A stretch of 25,413 bases of DNA from Candidatus Omnitrophota bacterium (GCA_023818745.1 JAMWBY010000009.1:1-25413), one strand, 5' to 3'. Counted from the first letter of the stretch, positions 15,907 through 23,593 are shown. The notes: a model not told the origin generated them from the sequence alone. Made by a program: numbers and translations.

Positions 15907-17052
15907 CTATTTTTTTATTAAATTTTCACTATTTATTGAAGGTGCGGTTACAGATTCTCTTTCAATTAGTTTGTATTTTATTTTTTTTATAATTTTCTTT
16001 TGAAATCCATTTTTAATAACATCAAAGAGTAAATCACACGCACTTTCAGACATTTCTTTATCGCTTAAATACATAGATGTTATTGCTGGAAATGTAGCAT
16101 CCATCCCTTCCCAATCAGAAAGACACATAATAGAAAGACATTCAGGAACTTTTTTCCCCATTAAAATTGCTTGTTTCAAAAAATCTATACAGACAGAAGG
16201 GTGCTCTACTATTAAAGCAGTTATATCAGGATTTTGGTCTAAATATCCCCTTGCAATTTGAGCCCCAGGTAATTTTTCCCATTTATCAGGAGGACCAGAA
16301 AATTCAACACTCATACACCATTTTCTCTCTGGTTTCTTTCCTTTTTCCAAATAAAAATTATAATATCCTTTCTCAGTTTCGCTATTTTTATAATTTACTA
16401 TAATACCAATACTTCTGTGTCCATATTTCCACAAATAATTAAGAGCATCTCTAATCCTTTGATAATCATCACCTCTTACAAGAGGTGCTTTTAATTCATC
16501 TATAAAAATTCCACTTCCTATGCGAACATGAGGAAAGTTTTTTTCTTCAAGTTTAATTAATGCCTCTTTGCACCAATCTGTAATAATTGGCTGAATAATC
16601 GCACCTTTAAGATTTTTTCTATGAACTTCCTCGTAAATATCCACTTTTTCAAAAAAATCCTTTTCATAGCCAATGATTTTCAAATCATAGTTATATTTTG
16701 TTAAATATCTCTGGGTGAATTCTATCCTACGCAACATAATAATCTCTGCTTCCAGAATATAAAAAAATCCAATATTGGGAATGCTTTCTTTTTTTCTTTC
16801 TTTAACAAATGTTCCTGCACCTGGTATTCTTTCTATCAACCCTTTTTCTATTAATCTTGAAAATGCTTTTCTTACAGTTATATGACTTACATTAAGAGAT
16901 TTACTTAACTCTATATCTCCTGGTATTCGCTCTCCAGGTAATATAATCTTTTTTTCTATCATTTCTTCTACCTTCTTTTCTATCTGATAGTAGATAGGAA
17001 TAGGATGTCCTTTTTCTACTCCATTTTTCAATCTTTCAATAATTTCTTCCAT
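15907..17052 (-). CDS. GntR/LacI-hybrid (AraR-type) transcriptional regulator
   Basis: A 381-residue regulator. Residues 18-85 are a GntR winged helix: PIYYQIEKKVEEMIEKKIIL, PGERIPGDIELSKSLNVSH, ITVRKAFSRLIEKGLIERI, PGAGTFV. Residues about 92-375 form a periplasmic-binding-protein-like sensor as in LacI (IPNIGFFYILEAEI; KNLKGAIIQP; YLWKYGHRSIGIIV; DITALIVEHPSVCIDFLK; FPAITSMYLSDKEM), the arrangement of Bacillus AraR. This indicates response to a small sugar-like effector. It is the first gene of a probable operon with the prepilin-like, secreted and DUF3604 genes, 15 bases upstream of the prepilin-like gene, so autoregulation is likely. It is divergent from pyrR across a 170-base gap that holds a possible operator. 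The ATG lacks a good ribosome site. The effector and target are unknown; assignment to the family is secure. Confidence 0.9.
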   Translation of the reverse strand: MEEIIERLKNGVEKGHPIPIYYQIEKKVEEMIEKKIILPGERIPGDIELSKSLNVSHITVRKAFSRLIEKGLIERIPGAGTFVKERKKESIPNIGFFYILEAEIIMLRRIEFTQRYLTKYNYDLKIIGYEKDFFEKVDIYEEVHRKNLKGAIIQPIITDWCKEALIKLEEKNFPHVRIGSGIFIDELKAPLVRGDDYQRIRDALNYLWKYGHRSIGIIVNYKNSETEKGYYNFYLEKGKKPERKWCMSVEFSGPPDKWEKLPGAQIARGYLDQNPDITALIVEHPSVCIDFLKQAILMGKKVPECLSIMCLSDWEGMDATFPAITSMYLSDKEMSESACDLLFDVIKNGFQKKIIKKIKYKLIERESVTAPSINSENLIKK

Positions 17053-17078
17053 TTTTTTTCTTTATTTTATAATATCTT

Positions 17079-17123
17079 TATAATATTTATTATACAAATA
17101 ACATATATTTTTTATTTTGTCAA
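17079..17123 (-). promoter_or_regulatory. Possible promoter and operator of the GntR-led operon
   Basis: Read on the minus strand, TTGACA (17123-17118, perfect -35) is followed at 17 bases by the weak TATTTG, and at 23 bases by TATAAT, so no clean -10 can be assigned. ATTTGTATAATAAAT (17099-17085) resembles the ATTTGTA...AAAT half-sites of AraR-type operators, and an A+T-only palindrome with 7-base arms lies at 17079-17085 and 17088-17094. The rest of the gap to pyrR (17053-17222) shows no gene, terminator or recognised RNA element. Confidence 0.3.
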
Positions 17124-17187
17124 GTCCAATTTTTAAAAAGTATCTGATGCAAAAATAATTATTAAGAAAAACAAAGGGCAATCTCAT

Positions 17188-17216
17188 TTTACTCTCTTTA
17201 ATTTTAATGGTAATAT
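17188..17216 (+). promoter_or_regulatory. Probable pyrR promoter giving a leaderless mRNA
   Basis: TTTACT (17188-17193, 4/6 to -35), a 17-base spacer, and TAATAT (17211-17216, 4/6 to -10) preceded by TGG, an extended -10. The usual start point 6-7 bases beyond the -10 is 17222-17223, which coincides with the ATG of pyrR at 17223. No ribosome site precedes that ATG. The match is moderate and not verified. Confidence 0.42.
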
Positions 17217-17222
17217 TTAAAT

Positions 17223-17756
17223 ATGGAAAGAAAAATTATGGATAAGGTAAAGATAGATGAAATTATAAAAAAAATGGTAGAAGAAATAGAAAAAATAGGA
17301 ATTGACCAAGCAGTTATTATTGGAATAAAAAGAAGAGGAGCAATTATAGCAGATAGAATCAAGAAACTTCTTTCAAAAGATATACCTGTTGGATATCTTG
17401 ACATAACTTTATACAGAGACGATTTCAGTAAAATAGGGGCAAATCCTGTTGTTGGGACGACTGAAATTTTGTTTGATATTGATGATAAAAAAGTAATTTT
17501 AATAGATGATGTTTTATACACAGGTAGAACCATAAGAGCTGCTCTTGATGCCTTAACTGATATGGGAAGACCAAAATTTGTTAAACTCTTTGTTCTTATT
17601 GATAGAGGACATAGAGAACTACCAATCTGTGCAGATTTTATAGGAGAAAAATTTGAAATTCAGGATAATGAAATGGTTGAGGTAAGATTAAGAGAAATTG
17701 ACAAAATAGATGAGGTAGTAATTGTAAAAAAATGGAATGGAAAAGAAAGGATTTAA
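17223..17756 (+). CDS. pyrR: PyrR: bifunctional pyr regulator / uracil phosphoribosyltransferase-like protein
   Basis: PyrR binds leader RNA of pyrimidine genes in response to UMP and usually has weak uracil phosphoribosyltransferase activity. The 177-residue product shows the family start (MERKIMD followed by a long helix), IIGIKRRGAIIADRIKKLL, the specific VGYLDITLYRDDF stretch, the PRPP loop VILIDDVLYTGRTIRAA (91-107) and the C-terminal LIDRGHRELPICADFIG. Length is normal. The start at 17223 fits family alignments; the internal ATG at 17238 has a slightly better upstream GGAAAG but would cut the N-terminus. It overlaps pyrB by 25 bases. No PyrR RNA-binding loop, antiterminator or terminator is recognisable in the upstream 170 bases, and the predicted transcript would have no leader, so its regulatory target is unclear. 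Confidence 0.93.
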   Translation: MERKIMDKVKIDEIIKKMVEEIEKIGIDQAVIIGIKRRGAIIADRIKKLLSKDIPVGYLDITLYRDDFSKIGANPVVGTTEILFDIDDKKVILIDDVLYTGRTIRAALDALTDMGRPKFVKLFVLIDRGHRELPICADFIGEKFEIQDNEMVEVRLREIDKIDEVVIVKKWNGKERI

Positions 17757-18655
17757 TAGGTCTTGAAGAACTTGAAAGCAAAGAGATAGAAATAATTCTT
17801 AATGTTGCTGATTCATTTAAAGATGTAAGTAGTCGTTCAGTAAAGAAGGTTCCTGCTTTAAGAGGCAAAACTGTTGTTAATCTATTTTTTGAACCGAGCA
17901 CAAGAACAAGAACTTCATTTGAACTTGCAGCAAAAAGATTAAGTGCAGATGTTTTAAGTTTTGATGTAAGTTCTTCTTCTGTTTCTAAAGGTGAGACAAT
18001 TGTTGATACTGCAAAAAATATAGAGGCGATGAAGGTTGACTGTTTTATTGTAAGACATTCTATTTCAGGTGCACCTCTTATTATAAGCAAAAATGTTTCC
18101 TGTTCAGTTATAAATGCAGGTGATGGCTGTCATGAACATCCAACCCAGGCACTTTTAGACCTATTTACAGTTAAAGAAAAATTTGGAAAAATAAAAGGAA
18201 TAAGGATTTCAATAATAGGTGACATTTTACATAGTAGAGTTGCAAGATCAAATATATGGGGATTTAAAAAACTAAAAGCAGATGTGACTGTTTGTGGACC
18301 TCCCCCTTTAATTCCAAAAGAGATTGAAAAAATTGGAGTAAAAATAACTTTTAACATAGATTCTGCGATAGAAAATTCAGATATTGTTTATTTATTAAGA
18401 TTACAAAAAGAAAGACAGAAAGAAAACTTTCTTCCATCTTTAAAAGAATATAGTTTTTTATATGGAATAGATGAAGAAAGATATGAAAAAATAAAATCAA
18501 AGGTATTCATTATGCATCCAGGTCCTATGAATAGAGGAATTGAGATAAAATCAGAGGTTGCTGAAAAAAATAATTCTTTAATATTACAGCAGGTTACAAA
18601 TGGAATTGCAATAAGAATGGCTGTTTTATATCTTACGATTGGAAGAAAAATATGA
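17732..18655 (+). CDS. pyrB: Aspartate carbamoyltransferase catalytic subunit
   Basis: Condenses carbamoyl phosphate with aspartate, the committed step of pyrimidine synthesis. The 307-residue protein begins MEWKRKDLIGLEEL (family-typical) and has the carbamoyl-phosphate site FFEPSTRTRTSFE (STRTRT at 56-61), SVSKGETIVDT with the active-site loop Ser/Lys (about 83-86), GDGCHEHPTQALLDLFT (about 131-146) and the C-terminal HPGPMNRGIEI. Length equals the catalytic chain of other bacteria. No pyrI regulatory subunit gene is next to it, so it is probably of the unregulated or PyrC-associated type, though pyrC lies about 3.3 kb downstream beyond two unrelated genes. It overlaps pyrR by 25 bases and the helicase by 4 (ATGA), so the three are translationally linked. 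No ribosome site is visible before the ATG. Confidence 0.96.
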   Translation: MEWKRKDLIGLEELESKEIEIILNVADSFKDVSSRSVKKVPALRGKTVVNLFFEPSTRTRTSFELAAKRLSADVLSFDVSSSSVSKGETIVDTAKNIEAMKVDCFIVRHSISGAPLIISKNVSCSVINAGDGCHEHPTQALLDLFTVKEKFGKIKGIRISIIGDILHSRVARSNIWGFKKLKADVTVCGPPPLIPKEIEKIGVKITFNIDSAIENSDIVYLLRLQKERQKENFLPSLKEYSFLYGIDEERYEKIKSKVFIMHPGPMNRGIEIKSEVAEKNNSLILQQVTNGIAIRMAVLYLTIGRKI

Positions 18656-20562
18656 GTTTAAAACTTTATCCTTCTATATCTTATGAAAAATATCTGAATG
18701 AGAAACAACTTGAAATAATAAAAAATGCAGATGGCCCTTCACTTGTTCTTGCTGGAGCAGGAAGTGGAAAAACAAGAGTTTTGGTTTATAGGGTTTGCTA
18801 TTTAATAGAAAAAGGAGTGTCTCCATCAAATATTCTTCTTTTAACATTTACAAATAAAGCAGCAAAAGAAATGCTTACAAGGGTTGAAAAAATATTAACT
18901 TTTTATCCTAAGGGTCTAATTGGAGGGACCTTTCATCATGTTGCAAATTTACTTTTAAGAATATATGGCAAAGAAATAAATTTAAGTACAAATTTTACAA
19001 TAATTGATGAGGAAGATTCCATATCTCTTTTAAAAGAGATAATAGAAAAGGTGGGTAAAAAAGAACAATTTCCAAATACTTCAAAAATAAAAGAATTTAT
19101 AAGTTTATCAATAAATAGATGTGAAAGTTTGAGAGATACATTAATAACATTTTTCCCTGAATATACACATTTGCTTTCTGATGTAGAAAGGGTGTATAAA
19201 GAATATCAAAAAATTAAAAAGAATTTAAATCAACTTGATTACGACGATTTACTTGTTTTCTGGTATAAAATTATGAAAAATGAAAAAACAGGAGAAAAAA
19301 TATCTTCCCGTTTCCAATATATACTTGTAGATGAATATCATGACACAAATAAACTTCAAAGCAAAATTTTATATTTACTTGCCCAAAAACATAAAAATAT
19401 AATGGTTGTTGGAGATGATGCTCAAAGTATATATTCTTTTAGAGGTGCAACTGTTTCAAATATAATTGAATTTCCTAAAATATATCCAGAAGCAAAAATT
19501 TTCTACCTTGATATAAATTATAGAAGCACTCCTGAAATTTTAAATTTTGCAAATAATGTAATATCTCATAATAAAATTCAGTTTCCTAAAAATCTTGTAA
19601 GCATAAGAAAAAGCGGAGTTAAACCCCTTGTCATAAAATGTAGAAATATGAAAGAAGAAGGTATTTTTGTATCTCAGAGGATAAACAAACTTCTTGAACT
19701 TGATATTGAACCATCAGAAATAGGTGTATTATTCAGATCAAGATATCAGGCAGCAGAACTTGAAATTGAACTTTCTAAACTAAAAATACCTTATGTAATA
19801 AGGGGTGGATTAAGATTTTTTGAACAGGCGCATATTAAAGATATAATCGCTTATTATAGGGTTAGTGAAAATTTTAAAGATATACTTTCTTGGAAAAGAA
19901 TATTTAATTTGTGCGAGGGAATAGGGAAAAAGGGAATTGAAAAATTAACAGATTTAATTTTAAAATCAGAAAATTTTGATGAATTTAAAAATAAATTAAA
20001 AGAAGTAAACCTTCTAAAAAAAGGCAAAACATCACTTGAAAAGAACATAAAAATTATTGAAAATATATTCAATATTCCTATTTCTGAAGGTATAGACCTC
20101 ATATTAAATTCAGGATATTCAAATTATCTATCTTGGAAATATAAAGATGATATTGAAAGATTGCAGGATATAAAAAGTTTAAAAGAAATATCCTCTTTAT
20201 ATTCAAATATTACTGACTTTTTATCAGATGCGACTTTACAAGAATATTCAAAAGGTGAAAACCCAAATGTGAAAAATGCGGTTATCCTTTCAACAATTCA
20301 TCAAGCAAAAGGTCTTGAATGGAGAATTGTTTTTATTATAGGTGTTTGCGATAATCATTTCCCACATCCCTATTCAATAAAAGACCCAATGGCACTTGAG
20401 GAAGAAAGAAGAATTTTTTATGTTGGAATAACAAGAGCAAAAGAGGACCTTTATATAACATATTACTCTTTTGACAATTTCAGATATATGCCTATAAAAA
20501 AATCATTATTTCTTGAAGAGGTATCTTCTACCCTTTATGAAGAATGGGATTTAACCTACTGA
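18652..20562 (+). CDS. uvrD: UvrD/PcrA/Rep-family superfamily 1A DNA helicase
   Basis: ATP-driven 3'-5' helicase used in repair and replication-fork maintenance. Motifs occur in order: Q-motif region YLNEKQLEIIKN, Walker A AGAGSGKT (34-41), LTFTNKAAKEM (motif Ia), GTFHHVANLLLR (Ib), motif II DEYHDTN (227-233), GDDAQSIYSFRGA (motif III), LDINYRST (motif IV region), STIHQAKGLEWRIVFI (motif V) and EEERRIFYVGITRAKEDL (motif VI). Length 636 is shorter than E. coli UvrD (720) and lacks the C-terminal tail that in UvrD and PcrA contacts RNA polymerase, so Rep- or UvrD-like cannot be separated here. Motif II carries His where most relatives have Gln. The ATG overlaps the pyrB stop by 4 bases, with GGAAG just upstream. 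Cotranscription with pyrimidine genes is unusual and probably reflects compact gene packing. Confidence 0.93.
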   Translation: MSLKLYPSISYEKYLNEKQLEIIKNADGPSLVLAGAGSGKTRVLVYRVCYLIEKGVSPSNILLLTFTNKAAKEMLTRVEKILTFYPKGLIGGTFHHVANLLLRIYGKEINLSTNFTIIDEEDSISLLKEIIEKVGKKEQFPNTSKIKEFISLSINRCESLRDTLITFFPEYTHLLSDVERVYKEYQKIKKNLNQLDYDDLLVFWYKIMKNEKTGEKISSRFQYILVDEYHDTNKLQSKILYLLAQKHKNIMVVGDDAQSIYSFRGATVSNIIEFPKIYPEAKIFYLDINYRSTPEILNFANNVISHNKIQFPKNLVSIRKSGVKPLVIKCRNMKEEGIFVSQRINKLLELDIEPSEIGVLFRSRYQAAELEIELSKLKIPYVIRGGLRFFEQAHIKDIIAYYRVSENFKDILSWKRIFNLCEGIGKKGIEKLTDLILKSENFDEFKNKLKEVNLLKKGKTSLEKNIKIIENIFNIPISEGIDLILNSGYSNYLSWKYKDDIERLQDIKSLKEISSLYSNITDFLSDATLQEYSKGENPNVKNAVILSTIHQAKGLEWRIVFIIGVCDNHFPHPYSIKDPMALEEERRIFYVGITRAKEDLYITYYSFDNFRYMPIKKSLFLEEVSSTLYEEWDLTY

Positions 20563-20639
20563 ACATAAACCACCCTACTCCTATTTTAAAATACTAAAAT
20601 TTGAAAAAAATAAAAAAAAGATGTAAATTAACTTATCAA

Positions 20640-21920
20640 ATGAAAATTTTAACACTCATTATTTTTCTTATCGCATATATTGGTATTGTTACAAGAAGGG
20701 ATAAATCATTATATTTTGTATTTTGTGCTATTTTCTTACTTTTAGTTTTAAAAATAATTGAGTTTGAAGAGATTCCAAATTTTATAAACTATAATGTCCT
20801 TGGTATTTTTTTAGGAACAAGCATTTTGTCATATCTATTTGCATATTCACAAGTTCCATCCCGCATAGTTGATAAAATAGTCACAAAAAAATATTCAACA
20901 GGAATTATTTTTTTACTTATTTGTATAATTACTGGCTTAATTTCTGCTTTTGTTGAAAATGTTGCTACAATTATGATAATGGCTCCTGTTGCTCTTGAAT
21001 TTACAAAAAAATATAAAATAAATCCAGTCCCTCTTTTTGTTGGGATGGCGATAAGTTCAAATTTACAGGGGTGTGCCACAATGGTTGGAGATAGTCCAAG
21101 TATAATTCTTGCGATGGAAGCAAATTTAAATTTTAATGATTTTTTCTATATGCCATCTTATAAACTTAATTCACTTACTGGAAAATTAGGGATATTCTTC
21201 TTTGTTGAATTTGGAGCAATTTTAAGTTTTTTTGTTCTCTATTTGTTTTTCAAAAAAGAAAAAGGAATTCATAAGACACTTGAAGAAAAACATGCGATAA
21301 AGTCATTTTTCCCAACTTTTTTACTTGTTTTAACGATATTTTCTCTTGCTTTAAGTTCTTTCTATCAGGATAGGTTTCAATATTTTCCTGCGCTTATCTG
21401 CCTTGCCTATGGTTTTTTGGGAATTTTCTGGTTAATCATTAAAAAATCAGAAAAAATAAATATAAAAGATATTGATTGGGAAAGCTTCTTTTTACTTATT
21501 GGAATTTTTATACTTGTTGGCTCTTTGAAAAAAGTTGGATTTATTGAAGATATTGCAAATTTTTTATTAAAAACAGGTAAAAATGAATTTAAAATTTTCT
21601 TAATGATTGTCTGGATAAGTGTCTTCATATCTGCATTTGTTGACAACATTCCTTATACTATGGCTATGATTTCCGGAATAAAAATTTTATGTGAAAATTT
21701 AGGAACAAATCCCTATGTTTTCCTTTTCGGTCTTTTAATTGGGACATGCGTTGGTGGAAATATCACTCCTATTGGTGCAAGTTGTAATGTTGTTGGAATG
21801 GGAATTTTAAGAAAAAATGGTTATAAAGTAAGTTTTGTTGATTTTATCAAAATTGGACTTCCGTTCAGCATAGTTTCTGTTTCTGCTTCAACTTTACTTT
21901 TATGGTTTATTTATAAATAA
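20640..21920 (+). CDS. ArsB/NhaD-type ion transporter (IT superfamily membrane protein)
   Basis: An inner-membrane protein of about 426 residues with around a dozen hydrophobic segments. Two inverted-topology halves each carry the family hairpin signature: SAFVENVATIMIMAPVAL followed by GMAISSNLQGCATMVGDSPS in the first half, and SAFVDNIPYTMAMISG followed by LIGTCVGGNITPIGASCNV in the second. These match the ArsB/NhaD/P-protein family of sodium/proton or anion carriers; the ion cannot be told from sequence. The start is placed at the ATG at 20640 (MKILTLIIFLIAYIGIV), directly at the first helix; a TTG at 20601 is in frame but adds a lysine-rich extension and has no ribosome site. The 77-base gap after the helicase gene shows no clear promoter or terminator. 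A perfect promoter for pyrC follows immediately. Confidence 0.85.
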   Translation: MKILTLIIFLIAYIGIVTRRDKSLYFVFCAIFLLLVLKIIEFEEIPNFINYNVLGIFLGTSILSYLFAYSQVPSRIVDKIVTKKYSTGIIFLLICIITGLISAFVENVATIMIMAPVALEFTKKYKINPVPLFVGMAISSNLQGCATMVGDSPSIILAMEANLNFNDFFYMPSYKLNSLTGKLGIFFFVEFGAILSFFVLYLFFKKEKGIHKTLEEKHAIKSFFPTFLLVLTIFSLALSSFYQDRFQYFPALICLAYGFLGIFWLIIKKSEKINIKDIDWESFFLLIGIFILVGSLKKVGFIEDIANFLLKTGKNEFKIFLMIVWISVFISAFVDNIPYTMAMISGIKILCENLGTNPYVFLFGLLIGTCVGGNITPIGASCNVVGMGILRKNGYKVSFVDFIKIGLPFSIVSVSASTLLLWFIYK

Positions 21921-21926
21921 AAATTT

Positions 21927-21955
21927 TTGACAAAATTTTATAAAAAAAATATAAT
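21927..21955 (+). promoter_or_regulatory. Perfect-consensus promoter for pyrC
   Basis: TTGACA (21927-21932), a 17-base spacer, and TATAAT (21950-21955): all 12 consensus bases and the optimal spacing. The expected start point is about 21961-21963, and the pyrC ATG is at 21966, so the 5' leader would be only 3-5 bases and could hold no ribosome-binding site. This is the best promoter in the window. It begins 6 bases after the transporter stop codon. Confidence 0.85.
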
Positions 21956-21965
21956 TTAAGTTTAA

Positions 21966-23246
21966 ATGGGCATATTGATCAAAAATGGGTATCTTATAGA
22001 GCCAAAAACAAAAAAAGAAGACAAATTTGATATTTTAATTGAAGACGGGCTTGTTAAAAAAATTGGCAAAAATATACCTACAAAAAATCATAAAGTAATT
22101 GACTGCAAAAATAAAATTGTCTGTCCTGGATTTATTGACATTCACTGCCATTTAAGAGAACCAGGAAGAGAAGATGAAGAAACAATTTATACTGGAAGTT
22201 TATCTGCTGTAAGTGGGGGATTTACAACTATATGCTGTATGCCCAATACAGAGCCACCTCTTGATAACAAAGTAAGTATCAGATTTGTTTATGAAAAAGG
22301 GAAAAATAGTTTATGTGAGGTCTTACCGATTGGAACTATTACTAAAAAAAGGGAAGGCAAAGAAATTGCTTCTTATTTTGAAATGATAGAAGAAAATGCA
22401 GTTGCTTTTTCAGATGATGGAAACTGTATTATGGATAGTAATGTTATGAGACGCGCTCTTGAATACACATTATTACATAAAAAACCGATAATTTCCCATT
22501 CAGAAGACGAAAATTTATCAAAAAATGGGGTTATGAATGAAGGGTTTATTTCAACAAAACTTGGACTTGGTGGTATACCAAAAGAGGCAGAAGAAATTAT
22601 GGTTGAAAGAGATATAAAACTTGCAAAATTAACAGGAGGAAGATTACATCTTGCTCATTTAACAACAGAAGAGGCAGTTGAGTCAGTCCGCAGAAATAAA
22701 AAACAACTTAAAAATATAACCTGTGAGGTAACCACTCATCATATAACATTAACAGAAGAGGCAGTTATTGGTTATAATCCAAATGCAAAGGTTTCTCCTC
22801 CTTTAAGAACAGAAAAAGACCGTATATCTTTAATTGAAGGACTTAAAGATGGAACAATTGACTGTATAGTAACAGACCATGCTCCTCACAGTTTTGAGGA
22901 AAAAGAATCTGGTTTTGAAAATGCCCCTTTTGGAATAATTGGATTTGAAACATTTTTGCCATTATGTTTAAAACTTGTTGATTATGGAATGAAACTTAAA
23001 GACATAATTTATAAAATCACTTATGCACCAGCAAAAATTTTAAATTTAGACAGGGGTTTTATTGAAGAAGAAAAACAGGCAAATATTGTTATTTTTGACC
23101 CAGATATTGAATGGATTTATACAGAGAAAGAAATAAAAAGTAAAAGTAAAAACACCCCATTTTTAAATTGGAATTTAAAAGGAAAAATTTTATATACAAT
23201 TTATAACGGGAAAATTGTGTATAAGGATGAAAGATTTTTAAAATAA
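21966..23246 (+). CDS. pyrC: Dihydroorotase, type I
   Basis: Zinc amidohydrolase that cyclises carbamoyl-aspartate to dihydroorotate, the step after PyrB. The 426-residue protein has the standard start (ILIKNGYLIEP... DILIEDGLVKKIG), the metal motif PGFIDIHCHLREPG (His60, His62), FTTICCMPNTEPPLD for substrate binding, AFSDDGNCI (Asp150/151), ISHSED (His178), LHLAHLTT (His231), EVTTHH and the late metal/catalytic motif CIVTDHAPH (Asp304). The HLREPG signature and length place it in class I (multifunctional CAD/PyrC-type) rather than the E. coli-like class II. It has its own strong promoter and an apparently leaderless mRNA. Its stop codon directly abuts the stop of the convergent lipoprotein gene (TAATTA). 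pyrD, pyrE and pyrF are not in the window. Confidence 0.96.
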   Translation: MGILIKNGYLIEPKTKKEDKFDILIEDGLVKKIGKNIPTKNHKVIDCKNKIVCPGFIDIHCHLREPGREDEETIYTGSLSAVSGGFTTICCMPNTEPPLDNKVSIRFVYEKGKNSLCEVLPIGTITKKREGKEIASYFEMIEENAVAFSDDGNCIMDSNVMRRALEYTLLHKKPIISHSEDENLSKNGVMNEGFISTKLGLGGIPKEAEEIMVERDIKLAKLTGGRLHLAHLTTEEAVESVRRNKKQLKNITCEVTTHHITLTEEAVIGYNPNAKVSPPLRTEKDRISLIEGLKDGTIDCIVTDHAPHSFEEKESGFENAPFGIIGFETFLPLCLKLVDYGMKLKDIIYKITYAPAKILNLDRGFIEEEKQANIVIFDPDIEWIYTEKEIKSKSKNTPFLNWNLKGKILYTIYNGKIVYKDERFLK

Positions 23247-23546
23247 TTATTTTTCTTTTTTATCTTGTTTTTCATACATATCAAATTTAATAACTTTACC
23301 ATTTTTGTCAAAACCAACATAAAACTCATCGTAAAACCATATTTCCATCATCTTTGTTTCTGATTTATAAATTCTATAATTTTTCCCTAAAATTTCTTCA
23401 ACTTCCTTTTTATCCATTCCGATTTTAATTTCTTTTTTATCTATCTTTTCTTTATTTTTTGAAATCTCTGAATTTGTCTTTTGAGATTTAATGCAGTTTG
23501 TTAGTAAAAAAATAGAAATCATCAATAAAATTATATTTTTCTTCAT
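23247..23546 (-). CDS. Small BamE/OmlA (SmpA)-like lipoprotein
   Basis: A 99-residue exported lipoprotein. The start at 23546 is fixed by AAGGAG six to seven bases upstream; a longer frame from 23624 adds 26 residues before the signal and is not credible. The signal peptide MKKNIILLMISIFLLTNC ends in a lipobox with Cys18 as the lipidated residue. After a charged, Lys/Glu-rich linker comes IKIGMDKKEVEEILGKNYRI, then WFYDEFYVGFDKNGKVI, the helix-then-sheet pattern of the SmpA/OmlA fold used by BamE, which supports the outer-membrane BAM complex. It is shorter and more charged than BamE and single-copy identity is not proven, so it may be any lipoprotein of this fold. It is divergent from the PDZ-M48 lipoprotein and convergent with pyrC. 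Confidence 0.75.
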   Translation of the reverse strand: MKKNIILLMISIFLLTNCIKSQKTNSEISKNKEKIDKKEIKIGMDKKEVEEILGKNYRIYKSETKMMEIWFYDEFYVGFDKNGKVIKFDMYEKQDKKEK

Positions 23547-23565
23547 TAAAACTCCTTTTTTTATT

Positions 23566-23593
23566 ATTTTACCACAAACTTCCTCATTTTCCA
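23566..23593 (-). promoter_or_regulatory. Possible promoter of the BamE-like lipoprotein gene
   Basis: On the minus strand TGGAAA (23593-23588, 4/6) is followed after 16 bases by TAAAAT (23571-23566, 5/6), which is preceded by TGG, an extended -10. The start point would be near 23559, giving a short leader that contains the AAGGAG ribosome site. The -35 is weak. Confidence 0.35.

Noticed and set aside
17079..17094. Palindrome TATAATA-TT-TATTATA as a strong operator
   Set aside because: It consists only of A and T in a very A+T-rich gap, so it may easily be chance; kept only as part of a low-confidence region.
17161..17222. Attenuator or PyrR-binding RNA before pyrR
   Set aside because: Only a weak 6-bp stem (AAAGGG with CTCTTT, loop 15) is present, with no T-tract and no recognisable PyrR loop.
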